From Limnohabitans planktonicus II-D5 (lineage in GTDB: Bacteria; Pseudomonadota; Gammaproteobacteria; Burkholderiales; Burkholderiaceae_C), in NCBI RefSeq assembly GCF_001270065.2, contig NZ_LFYT02000004.1:1-64000 (forward strand): a DNA stretch of 64,000 bases. Direction: 5' to 3'. The translations under genes were made by a program, and so were the position numbers. Below are positions 17,785 through 25,748 of the stretch, in pieces. The notes beneath the pieces were generated by a model. That model worked only from the letters and a program-made list of their open reading frames with translations. It ran no database searches and was not told the DNA's origin. Position 1 is the stretch's first letter. Every line of letters begins with the position of its first letter.

Positions 17785-18996
17785 TCAAACGTTTTGTGTT
17801 GGATTGGCCAGCCATTGCGTGGCGAGCTCGACCCAGTAAGTGCCGCCCAATGGGATCAGGTCGTCGTTGAAGTCGTAGCTCGGGTTGTGCAAGGTGCAAG
17901 GGCCGCCGCCGTGGCCCATCTCGCGGTGCGCGCCGTCGCCGTTGCTGATGAACACATAAGCCCCCGGCTTGGCCTGCAGCATGTACGAGAAGTCTTCTGC
18001 GCCCATGGTGGGTTCTTGGTGCAGCACTTGCTCGGCCCCCACGATGCCGCCCATCACCTGGCGGGCAAAGTCGGCCTCGGCGGGGCTGTTGATGGTGGGC
18101 GGGTAGTTGCGTTCGAACTCGAATTCGCATTGCGCACCAAAAGCAGTGCAGATCGACTCGGCCACCAGCTTCATGCGGGTCTCGATCAGGTCGAGCACTT
18201 CGATGCTGAAGGTGCGCACGGTGCCCTGCAATTCGCAAAAATCGGGCACCACGTTGGTGGCTTCACCCGCATGGATCATGGTGACCGAGATCACACCCGC
18301 GTCTACCGGTTTTTTGTTGCGGGTGATGATGGTCTGGAAACCTTGCACCATTTGGCAGGCAATTGGCACCGGGTCGATGCCGTTGTGGGGCAGCGCAGCA
18401 TGGCTGCCTTTGCCGCGGATGGTGATCTTGAACTCGTTGCTGGACGCCATCACGGGGCCAGCGCTCACCGCGAAGGTGCCCACCGGGGCGCCGGGCCAGT
18501 TGTGCATGCCGAACACGGCCTGCATGGGGAACTTGTCGAACAGACCGTCTTTGATCATCTCGCGTGCGCCGCCGCCGCCTTCTTCGGCCGGCTGGAAGAT
18601 CAAATACACCGTGCCGTCAAAGTCGCGGTGCTTGGCAAAGTGTTTGGCCGCTGCCAGCAGCATGGCGGTGTGTCCGTCGTGGCCGCAGGCGTGCATCTTG
18701 CCTTGGTGTTTGCTGGCGTGGGCGAAGGTGTTGAACTCCTGCATGGGCAGGGCGTCGATGTCGGCGCGCAGGCCAATGCCGCGCCCGCAAGCGCCGCCGT
18801 CACGCCCGTGCACGATGCCCACCACCCCCGTGGTGCCCATGCCGCGGTGGATGGGGATGCCCCAGTCGGTCAACTGCTTGGCCACCACATCGGCCGTGCG
18901 CACTTCTTGAAAGCACAACTCGGGGTGGGCGTGGATGTCTTTGCGAATGGCCGCGATGCTGGCCGCGTCGGTGAGGATGGAGTCGATGATTTTCAT
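17785..18996 (-). CDS. M20-family amidohydrolase (HipO-like aminoacylase)
   Basis: Zinc-dependent M20 amidohydrolase of the hippurate hydrolase/aminoacylase type, cleaving N-acyl amino acids or related amides; the exact substrate is unknown. The 403-residue length fits. Metal and catalytic motifs: LRADIDALPM (about 77-86), KMHACGHDGHTAML (about 101-114) with Cys and His ligands, QPAEEGGGGA (about 135-144) with the catalytic Glu pair, and PTMGAEDFSYM near the C-terminus with a ligand-neighbouring Glu-Asp. GKGSHAALPHNGIDP marks the dimerisation domain. It is first in the operon with the DUF2817 and NDUFA9-like genes. Confidence 0.93.
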   Translation of the reverse strand: MKIIDSILTDAASIAAIRKDIHAHPELCFQEVRTADVVAKQLTDWGIPIHRGMGTTGVVGIVHGRDGGACGRGIGLRADIDALPMQEFNTFAHASKHQGKMHACGHDGHTAMLLAAAKHFAKHRDFDGTVYLIFQPAEEGGGGAREMIKDGLFDKFPMQAVFGMHNWPGAPVGTFAVSAGPVMASSNEFKITIRGKGSHAALPHNGIDPVPIACQMVQGFQTIITRNKKPVDAGVISVTMIHAGEATNVVPDFCELQGTVRTFSIEVLDLIETRMKLVAESICTAFGAQCEFEFERNYPPTINSPAEADFARQVMGGIVGAEQVLHQEPTMGAEDFSYMLQAKPGAYVFISNGDGAHREMGHGGGPCTLHNPSYDFNDDLIPLGGTYWVELATQWLANPTQNV

Positions 18997-19122
18997 GCTG
19001 AACAGTCTAGCGGGACTTCCTGAGCCACGCCATCACCCCTGTGCGCTTGGGGGACATCGAGTATCAGGGTTTTCCCGTGATCATTCGCTTGCGAAGTGGT
19101 GGCTACAGGGGACACAGTATTT

Positions 19123-19199
19123 GTAGGTCGGCGGCTTCAGCCCCGACATGGGGCCTTAGCCGAAGCGAACAATGTCGGAGCTGAAGCTTGCGACCTGCG
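19123..19199. repeat. Single REPIN-like pair, GGCT/AGCT arm type
   Basis: Left arm GTAG-GTCGG-C-GGCT-TC-AGCC-CCGAC and right arm GTCGG-AGCT-GA-AGCT-TGCGAC-CTGC. It lies between the divergent M20 and molybdopterin genes, about 70 bp before the start of the latter. The right basal stem has one mismatch. Confidence 0.87.
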
Positions 19200-19271
19200 A
19201 GGGAAGGTCTTTTGAAGGTCGGCACCACAGCGGATACCCGACAATCTCGCTTCCAGCTTCAGCTTTGCCAC

Positions 19272-21323
19272 ATGACCACCACCGACACCTCCATCACCGT
19301 GCGCGGCGCTTGTCCGCACGATTGCCCCGATACCTGCGCCTTGTTGACCACGGTAGAAAACGGCCGTGCGACCAAAGTGCAGGGCAACCCGGCCCACGCC
19401 CTGACCGACGGCGTGCTGTGTACCAAAGTGGCGCGCTACACCGAGCGCACTTACCACCCCGAGCGACTTTTGCAGCCGCTCAAGCGTGTCGGCCCCAAGG
19501 GATCGGGCCAGTTTGAGCCTGTGGGCTGGGACGAAGCCCTGGAGGCGATTGCCGCCCGCCTGCAAACCATCGCTGCCCGCGACCCGCAGGCCGTTCTGCC
19601 CTACAGCTACGCGGGCACCATGGGCCTGGTGCAAAGCGAGTCGATTGCGGCGCGGTTTTTCCACCAATTGGGCGCGTCGCTCTTGGACCGCACCATTTGC
19701 GCCTCGGCCGGGGCCGAAGCCTTGACGCAGACCTTGGGCAACAAGGTCGGCATGAAGGTGGAGTTTTTTGCCGAATCCAAGCTCATCGTGATTTGGGGCA
19801 GCAACTCGATTGGCAGCAACCTGCACTTTTGGCGCATCGCCCAAGCGGCCAAGCGCAACGGGGCCAAGCTGGTGTGCATCGACCCCCGGCGCAGCGAAAC
19901 GGCCGAAAAATGCCATGAACACATTGCCCTGCGCCCTGGCACCGACGCCGCGCTGGCGCTGGCTGTCATGCACGAGCTGATCGTCAATGCTTGGTTGGAC
20001 CAAGATTACATCGACCGCTACACCCTGGGCTGGGACGCCCTGAAGGCCCGCGCTTTGCAGTGGTCCCCCGAGCGCGCGGCCGAAGTCTGCGGCGTGCCGG
20101 TTGAACAAATTCGCCAACTGGCCCGCGACTGGGGCACCACTCAGCCAGCAGCCATTCGCCTGAACTACGGCATGCAGCGCGTGCGCGGCGGTGGCAATGC
20201 GGTGCGGGCGATTGCTTGCCTGCCAGCGCTCACGGGCGCTTGGCGGCACCGGGCGGGTGGTTTGTTGCTCAGCAGTTCGGGGCATTTCCCGGTGCGGCGG
20301 GCGGCTTTGCAGCGGCCCGATTTGATGGGCGAGCGGCGTCCGCGCACCATCAACATGAGCACCATTGGCGACGACTTGCTTCGTCCGGCTTCGCCCACGT
20401 TTGGCCCGCAGATCGAGGCGCTGATTGTTTACAACAGCAACCCGGTGGCCGTGGCCCCCGAGTCGGGCAAAGTGGTGCAGGGCTTTGGCCGAGAAGACCT
20501 GTTCACCGTGGTGCTGGAACATTTTCAGACCGACACGGCCGACTACGCCGACTTCATCCTGCCCGCCACCACGCAGCTGGAGCACTGGGACATCCACACC
20601 AGCTACGGTCACACCGACGTGCTGCTGAACCGCCCGGCCATTGCGCCCGTGGGCGGTGCACGCACCAACACCGACATCTTCCGGGCGCTGGCTGCACGCA
20701 TGGGGTTTGACGACCCGTGTTTCGCCGAGAGCGATGAGAGCCTGTGCCGCAGCGCCATCGGCGATGCGGATGATTATGAACAGCTGCTGGCCCACGGCTT
20801 TGCCTCTTTGCCCGTACCGGACGCGCCTTTTGCCCAAGGCGGCTTTCCCACACCCTCGGGCCGCTGCGAATTTTTCAGCCAGCGCCTGGCCGACCAAGGC
20901 CTCGATGGCCTGCCCGACCACTTGCCCAACTATGAGCTGGCCACACCCGGCGGCCGCTACCCGCTGGCCATGATCTCGCCGCCTGCGCGCAACTTCCTCA
21001 ATTCGACCTTTGTCAACGTGCAAAGCCTGCGCGACATCGAAGCCGAGCCGGTGCTGGAGATGCATCCCGAGGATGCTGCCCAGCGGGGTATTGCCGATGG
21101 CGCGGTGGTGCGTGTGTTCAACGACCGGGGTACCTACCACTGCAAAGCGCGGGTGAACCAGCGTGCACGGCCCGGCGTGGTCAATGGCCTGGGCATCTGG
21201 TGGCGCAAGTTGGGGCTGAACGGCACCAACGTGAACGAGTTGACCAGCCAGCATTTGACCGATTTGGGGCGTGCACCGGTGTTTTATGACTGTCTGGTAG
21301 AGGTGGCGACATGCCCGAATTGA
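19272..21323 (+). CDS. Molybdopterin oxidoreductase (formate dehydrogenase/DMSO reductase family)
   Basis: Molybdenum or tungsten bis-MGD oxidoreductase, 683 residues from ATG 19272; the open frame extends upstream into a repeat, so the longer form is rejected. N-terminal CPHDCPDTC plus a later Cys (VLCTK) form the [4Fe-4S] site. RTICASAGAEA (about 138-148) contains the likely metal-ligand Cys. GSNSIGSNLHFWR, CIDPRRSETAEKCHEHI and LNYGMQRVRGGGNAVRAI are cofactor-binding segments, and a C-terminal beta-barrel domain (about 560-683) with MHPEDAAQRGI is the MGD-binding module. No Tat signal is visible, so it is probably cytoplasmic. The substrate is unknown. A PHA-region gene overlaps its 3' end. 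Confidence 0.92.
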   Translation: MTTTDTSITVRGACPHDCPDTCALLTTVENGRATKVQGNPAHALTDGVLCTKVARYTERTYHPERLLQPLKRVGPKGSGQFEPVGWDEALEAIAARLQTIAARDPQAVLPYSYAGTMGLVQSESIAARFFHQLGASLLDRTICASAGAEALTQTLGNKVGMKVEFFAESKLIVIWGSNSIGSNLHFWRIAQAAKRNGAKLVCIDPRRSETAEKCHEHIALRPGTDAALALAVMHELIVNAWLDQDYIDRYTLGWDALKARALQWSPERAAEVCGVPVEQIRQLARDWGTTQPAAIRLNYGMQRVRGGGNAVRAIACLPALTGAWRHRAGGLLLSSSGHFPVRRAALQRPDLMGERRPRTINMSTIGDDLLRPASPTFGPQIEALIVYNSNPVAVAPESGKVVQGFGREDLFTVVLEHFQTDTADYADFILPATTQLEHWDIHTSYGHTDVLLNRPAIAPVGGARTNTDIFRALAARMGFDDPCFAESDESLCRSAIGDADDYEQLLAHGFASLPVPDAPFAQGGFPTPSGRCEFFSQRLADQGLDGLPDHLPNYELATPGGRYPLAMISPPARNFLNSTFVNVQSLRDIEAEPVLEMHPEDAAQRGIADGAVVRVFNDRGTYHCKARVNQRARPGVVNGLGIWWRKLGLNGTNVNELTSQHLTDLGRAPVFYDCLVEVATCPN

Positions 21324-21640
21324 AGATTGAACGCGCCCACACGCTGGGCCTGGCGGGTGCGCGGGCCGTGGCCCAGCGCTGGCGCGAACAGGCCGAGCAG
21401 GAATGGGGCATGGTGTGTGAACACGGGACGGGCGAAGCGGCGTCTGTCGATGGCTGTGCAGTGGAGCCGCAAGACCAGATGCGCTTTGCCCGCAGCGGCG
21501 TCAGTGGCCAACTCACTGTGACCGCCAGCCGCTTTGACCTGCAGCTGAAGCTGGGTTTTTTGCTGGGGGCCTACAGCGAACGCATTGCCCAAAAAATCAA
21601 CGCCAATCTGGACGAGTTGCTGGGGCCTGCGCAAGCTTGA
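21311..21640 (+). CDS. Polyhydroxyalkanoic acid system family protein
   Basis: Small protein of 109 residues resembling the PHA-granule-region family found near polyhydroxyalkanoate genes in proteobacteria. Visible features are the IERAHTLGLAGARAVAQRW N-terminal helix, a central beta-rich part (MRFARSGVSGQLTVTASRFD) and the LGFLLGAYSERIAQKINANL C-terminal helix. The function of the family is poorly known. Its ATG lies 13 bases inside the end of the molybdopterin gene, so translation is probably coupled. No other PHA genes are in the window. Confidence 0.82.
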   Translation: MPELKIERAHTLGLAGARAVAQRWREQAEQEWGMVCEHGTGEAASVDGCAVEPQDQMRFARSGVSGQLTVTASRFDLQLKLGFLLGAYSERIAQKINANLDELLGPAQA

Positions 21641-21716
21641 AGGCGATGCAGGCGCATGCGGTTTGCGAGTGATCGCTTGCAGGGCCATCTCCTACAAAAA
21701 TACCTTTTGATTTGTT

Positions 21717-21888
21717 GTAGGTCGGTGGCTTCAGCCCCGACATGTGCCCGTGCCGAAGCCCATCATGTCGGAGCTGAAGCTGCCGACCTACGGGGAGGTG
21801 CTGATGGTTTTTGTAGGTCGGTGGCTTCAGCCCCGACATGCGGCCTGTGCCGGAGCTGACATTGTTGGAGCTGAAGCTGCCGACCTGC
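21717..21888. repeat. Two REPIN-like pairs, GGCT/AGCT arm type
   Basis: Pairs at 21717-21791 and 21813-21888. Left arms carry GTCGG-T-GGCT-TC-AGCC-CCGAC and right arms GTCGG-AGCT-GA-AGCT-GCCGAC (second copy GTTGG). The bulged base is T here where other left arms have C, while the stems stay paired. They fill the gap between the convergent PHA-family and DUF3717 genes. Confidence 0.9.
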
Positions 21889-21937
21889 GAAGCCGACCTG
21901 TTGCAAGCACCTGCCCTGCTGATGGCCCCGGTGCTGT

Positions 21938-22411
21938 TTACGCCGACGGCTTGACGAACAGGCTCAGCGGAATTTGTGCCTCGGCCGCCTGCTTGGCCCA
22001 TTGGCGGTCTTCGGCGGCGCGTTCGGCGTAGCGGTTGAAGCGCCAGGACGTGCCCTCGGCCGTGATGCGGTGCCAGACCGTGCGTTTTTCGCCGGGCGTC
22101 ATCTCTGTCCACAGCTGCACTTCTTCAAAACTGCGGCCACAGCCCTTGCAGGTTTCATCGCCCTGGCTGGTCGAACAAATGGCGATGCAGGGCGTGTCCG
22201 GGGTGCTGGCGTACCAGTCCTGCCAGGCTTCGGCGGCTTCTAGCGGCAGCGTGAACTCGTCGGCAAAGTCCTGCTTGAAGTAGACCATGGCGCCATACAC
22301 CTCGGCCAGCGCACGCAGCTCAGGCGGCAGCAATACGCCGTCGGGTGAAGGGTTCTTGGCCCGCCAGTGGTTGATGGCAGCTTCAATGTCGGTGATGTGG
22401 ATTCCAGCCAT
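21938..22411 (-). CDS. DUF3717-DUF1289 two-domain protein
   Basis: Protein of 157 residues. The N-terminal part (about 1-70, IHITDIEAAINHWRAKNPSP, LRALAEVYGAMVYFK) matches DUF3717. The middle (about 74-105) has CIAICSTSQGDETCKGCGRS, the four-cysteine DUF1289 signature likely to bind a metal. The C-terminus is basic and helical. The function of either domain is unknown. It is a single gene between repeats and slt with no operon partner. Confidence 0.82.
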   Translation of the reverse strand: MAGIHITDIEAAINHWRAKNPSPDGVLLPPELRALAEVYGAMVYFKQDFADEFTLPLEAAEAWQDWYASTPDTPCIAICSTSQGDETCKGCGRSFEEVQLWTEMTPGEKRTVWHRITAEGTSWRFNRYAERAAEDRQWAKQAAEAQIPLSLFVKPSA

Positions 22412-22490
22412 GTTGTCTCGGATGTAGGACGGCGATGATAGCCCTTTGCCAGGGCGCTGTCGGTGGTCCGGACAGCGCCCAACCTAAAGG

Positions 22491-24485
22491 TCAGGGCAAG
22501 TCGGGGTTGACTTCGACCGTTTGGCTGTTGCGTGGCCCGACTTGCCCCAGGCGTGCTTTGAGAGATTGGGGTTGGCGCGTCAGGATGGCCGCGTAGTTGG
22601 TGGTGTTGGACAGCACTTTTTTCACGTAATCACGCGTCTCATGGAAGGGGATGTTCTCGGCCCAGATGGCCGCTTCGAGCACCGGGCCATTGCGCCAGTT
22701 GCGTGGACGGCCGGGGCCTGCGTTGTAGGCGGCAGCGGCCATGGGCATGGAGCCTTCAAAGTCGTCCAGCACGAGCTTGAGGTAGCCGGTGCCAATGGCC
22801 ACATTCACCTCGCGGTCGTTGATCTGGTCGGGGGTGAAGTTGGTCAGGCCGATTTTTTTGGCGGTCCATTTGGCGGTGGCGGGCATGACCTGCATCAGGC
22901 CCGAGGCACCCACATGCGAGCGGGCGTCGGTGATGAAGCGGCTTTCTTGCCGGATCAGGCCATAGACATAGGCCGGGTCGAGTTTGATTTGCTCGGCCCG
23001 GCGCACCACGATCTCGCGCAGAGGCATCGGAAAGCGTTGTTCAAAGTCGATGAGGTCCTTGGTGCGATCGCTGGTGTTGATGCAGCGGTCCCACACCTGG
23101 CGCTGGCAGGCCAGATCGGCCGCAGCCAGCAGATCGCGGTCGTTCATGCCGCCTGGCGTGTGCAAGTTGGTGCTGTAGTTCCACTCGCGGTTGCCTTCGG
23201 GGCGCAGGCCTATGCTGATGGCGTACAGGGCGCGTTGCAGGCCGGGGTTGTTCAGGGCTGAGGCCTTTTCCTGAGGCGATGGAGGGGCGGGGCGCTCGGG
23301 CACGGTGATGGGCTGGCCCAGGTCTTCCAAAGCCAGCTGCTCATAAAAGCCCCGCACGCTGGCGATGTTGCGCAGCAGGTTGTGCGCTTCCTGTTTTTGC
23401 GCGGCATCGCTGGCGGGCGAGGCCAGCAGGGCGCGGGCGCGCCAATACACCCAAGTGGGGTCTTTTTGCGATTCGGGGCTCATGGCTTGTGTGGCGCTCA
23501 GCACTTGCCGCCATTGGCCCTGGCGCAAGGCAGCGCGCACTTTCCAGCCCAGCAGATCGTCGTTCAGGTCACTGTCTTTTTGCACTTTGGCAAAGTAGGC
23601 GGCAGCGTTGCCCTGCAGTTTTTGAGCGGCTTGCTTGCCAATCACGCCCCATGTCCAGTGGCGTTCTTCGGCGCTCAGCATCAGGTCCCAGTGCTTGTCC
23701 AGGCGCTCGGCCGCCTCGTCCGGGTTGCTGGCGGCCAGGCGGATCAGGGCCAAAACGGCCAGTTCCTTGCGATTTCGGGTGATGGCGATGATGCGTTTGT
23801 CCAGGTACTTGGCCGGGTCAGCATGGATCAAGGTCACTTGCTCGGACAGCCGCGGGGCTTCGATGTCCACCGCGTCTTTGGCTGGTCTGGGGCGGTTGGC
23901 GTCCATCGCGATGCGGGCCTTGCGCCACAAATCCAGGCCGTTGATCTGTTTGCCTGAATGCAAATGGTCGGCCACATAGGTGCAGCCATCATCGGCCTCG
24001 CGCAGGGCGTACCACAGGCGTTTGGCCTCTTCGGCCACATTGGCCTTGCTGTTCATGGCCTCGGTGGCCAGCGCGTAGCAGCGCACCTCGCGGTCATCGC
24101 GCATGCGGTAACGTGGGTATTCGGCGGTGAACGTGGCCCAGTCGCGGCGCTTGCCCAATTGCAGCAGCCAGTCGTTGCGCAGCCGGTCTTCGTAGTAGCT
24201 GCCCGCGTAGGCGCTGAAAAAACTGCGGATCTCGGAGTCGGGCGCAGTGTCCAGCCGTGCGCGCAGTTCCCAGTAAGCGGCCAGCGGCTCCAGCACATGG
24301 CCGCGCACCTGCGGCAGCAGCGCCGCCAGGCGGGTTTTGTCGTTTTTGCGTGAAGCCTGGTGCATTTCCAGCATCAGGTCATCGCCCTTGTTTTGCGCTT
24401 TTGCAGCAAAACTGGTCAGACCTGTCATGGTCAGTGCACTCAGCAGTGTCAGAATCGGCGTCAGTAGTTTGATTGAATAAGGCAT
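22491..24485 (-). CDS. slt: Soluble lytic murein transglycosylase
   Basis: Periplasmic lytic transglycosylase that cleaves peptidoglycan to 1,6-anhydromuropeptides. From ATG 24485 it is 664 residues, close to Slt70. The open frame extends a further 230 codons upstream, but those lie over the 5-formyl-THF cyclo-ligase gene on the other strand and are rejected. Residues 1-30 are a signal peptide (ALTMTGLTSFAAKAQ). The long middle is the helical superhelix. The C-terminal catalytic domain has the Glu in YGLIRQESRF, then GASGLMQVMPATAKW and AAAYNAGPGRPRNW. Its start is only 9 bp from the divergent cyclo-ligase start. Confidence 0.93.
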   Translation of the reverse strand: MPYSIKLLTPILTLLSALTMTGLTSFAAKAQNKGDDLMLEMHQASRKNDKTRLAALLPQVRGHVLEPLAAYWELRARLDTAPDSEIRSFFSAYAGSYYEDRLRNDWLLQLGKRRDWATFTAEYPRYRMRDDREVRCYALATEAMNSKANVAEEAKRLWYALREADDGCTYVADHLHSGKQINGLDLWRKARIAMDANRPRPAKDAVDIEAPRLSEQVTLIHADPAKYLDKRIIAITRNRKELAVLALIRLAASNPDEAAERLDKHWDLMLSAEERHWTWGVIGKQAAQKLQGNAAAYFAKVQKDSDLNDDLLGWKVRAALRQGQWRQVLSATQAMSPESQKDPTWVYWRARALLASPASDAAQKQEAHNLLRNIASVRGFYEQLALEDLGQPITVPERPAPPSPQEKASALNNPGLQRALYAISIGLRPEGNREWNYSTNLHTPGGMNDRDLLAAADLACQRQVWDRCINTSDRTKDLIDFEQRFPMPLREIVVRRAEQIKLDPAYVYGLIRQESRFITDARSHVGASGLMQVMPATAKWTAKKIGLTNFTPDQINDREVNVAIGTGYLKLVLDDFEGSMPMAAAAYNAGPGRPRNWRNGPVLEAAIWAENIPFHETRDYVKKVLSNTTNYAAILTRQPQSLKARLGQVGPRNSQTVEVNPDLP

Positions 24486-24494
24486 GGGTTGATT

Positions 24495-25079
24495 ATGGAC
24501 AAAGCACAAGCCAAGAAAGCCTTGCGAAAGGCCTTGATTGAAGAACGGTTGAATCTGCCGGACCGTCTGGAGCGGGCCGAGGCCTTGCAGCGCGTCATGC
24601 GCATCTGGCTGTTTGACCGCCCGGACACCGTGATTGGCGCGTATTGGCCCATCAAAGGCGAGTTCGACCCGCTGCCCGCATTGCACCGCTGGAAAGAAGA
24701 CGGCGAACTGCACGGCGAACCCCAGCGTCGCCAAATTGGCTTGCCCGTCATCAACAAGCAGCACAAAACCCTGACTTTCCACACTTGGTACCCCGGCTGC
24801 CCCATGGAAGAAGACGCCTACGGCATCCCCAAGCCCAAAGACACCGAAGTCATCGTGCCCACCTTGCTGTTTGTGCCCTGCGTGGGTTATGGCATTGGTG
24901 GCTACCGTGTGGGCTATGGCGGCGGTTTTTACGACCGCACGCTGGCCAGCTTGCAACCCAAACCCTTCACCGTGGGCCTGGGCTACACCCAGGGCTTTGT
25001 GGACGATCTGGAGCCCGAAGACCACGATGAGCCGCTGGACGCCATCCTGAACGACAACGGCGTGGTCTGGCCGGTTTGA
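24495..25079 (+). CDS. 5-formyltetrahydrofolate cyclo-ligase
   Basis: ATP-dependent enzyme converting 5-formyl-THF to 5,10-methenyl-THF, recycling folate in the cytoplasm. The product is 194 residues from ATG 24495 (a TTG two codons earlier is less likely). Motifs: KKALRKALIEERL at the N-terminus, IGAYWPIKGEFD (about 45-56), and the signature GYGIGGYRVGYGGGFYDRTL (about 134-153) that binds nucleotide and folate. Divergent from slt with an exceptionally short gap. Confidence 0.92.
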   Translation: MDKAQAKKALRKALIEERLNLPDRLERAEALQRVMRIWLFDRPDTVIGAYWPIKGEFDPLPALHRWKEDGELHGEPQRRQIGLPVINKQHKTLTFHTWYPGCPMEEDAYGIPKPKDTEVIVPTLLFVPCVGYGIGGYRVGYGGGFYDRTLASLQPKPFTVGLGYTQGFVDDLEPEDHDEPLDAILNDNGVVWPV

Positions 25080-25132
25080 CGGGTGATTGTTCCGGCACGC
25101 TGAAGTTTGAAATGTGTAAGAAGTGCCATCTC

Positions 25133-25713
25133 GCAGGTCGGCACTCTCAGAGTCCGACGTTATTGGTTTCGGCACCGGCCCATGTCGGGGTCTTCGACCG
25201 CCGACCTACAACATCTTTGAGGCATGTCATTTCGTAGGTCGGCACTCGCAGAGTCCGACATTGTTGGTTTCGGCAAAGGCCCACGTCGGGGTCTTCGACC
25301 GCCGACCTGCAACATCTTTGAGGCATGTCACCTCGTAGGTCGGTACTCGCAGAGTCCGACATTGTTGGTTTCGGCAAAGGCCCACGTCGGGGTCTTCGAC
25401 CGCCGACCTACAGCATCTGTGATGCATGTCATTTCGCAGGTCGGTACTCGCAGAGTCCGACGTTATTGGTTTCGGCACCGGCCCATGTCGGGGTCTTCGA
25501 CCGCCGACCTACAACATCTTTGAGGCATGTCATTTCGCAGGTCGGCACTCGCAGAGTCCGACGTTATTGGTTTGGGCAAAGGCCCATGTCGGGGTCTTCG
25601 ACCGCCGACCTACAGCATCATTGAGCATTGATCTCGTAGGTCGGCACTCGCAGAGTCCGACGTGATGGGTCTGGGCAAAGGCCCACGTCGGGGTCTTTGA
25701 CCGCCGACCTGCA
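25133..25713. repeat. Tandem REPIN-like array, ~101-bp period, 6 copies
   Basis: Forward arms start at 25133, 25234, 25335, 25436, 25537 and 25636. Each has G(T/C)AG-GTCGG, one bulged base, ACTC-GCA-GAGT (TCA loop in the first copy), CCGAC. Each is followed by a ~25-nt spacer containing GGTTTCGG or a close variant and an inverted GGTC-TTC-GACC arm ending CTAC or CTGC. It fills the gap between the convergent cyclo-ligase and LysR genes. The unit is the reverse complement of the 37.3-38.4 kb array. Confidence 0.93.
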
Positions 25714-25748
25714 ACATCTTTGAGCATTGAATACTTCACAGGGCGGAA

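Noticed and set aside
19137..21254. 705-codon minus-strand frame opposite the molybdopterin oxidoreductase.
   Set aside because: Shadow of a GC-rich gene with clear family motifs on the plus strand; the translated product has no recognisable domain.
24486..25175. N-terminal extension of slt by 230 codons.
   Set aside because: It lies over the cyclo-ligase gene, and the signal peptide starts at 24485.
25133..25713. Regular repeats with a ~101-bp period could suggest a CRISPR array (also 1-1168, 29403-29893, 37275-38370).
   Set aside because: The segments between repeats are themselves conserved from unit to unit, repeats are palindromic pairs far larger than CRISPR repeats, and no cas gene is present.
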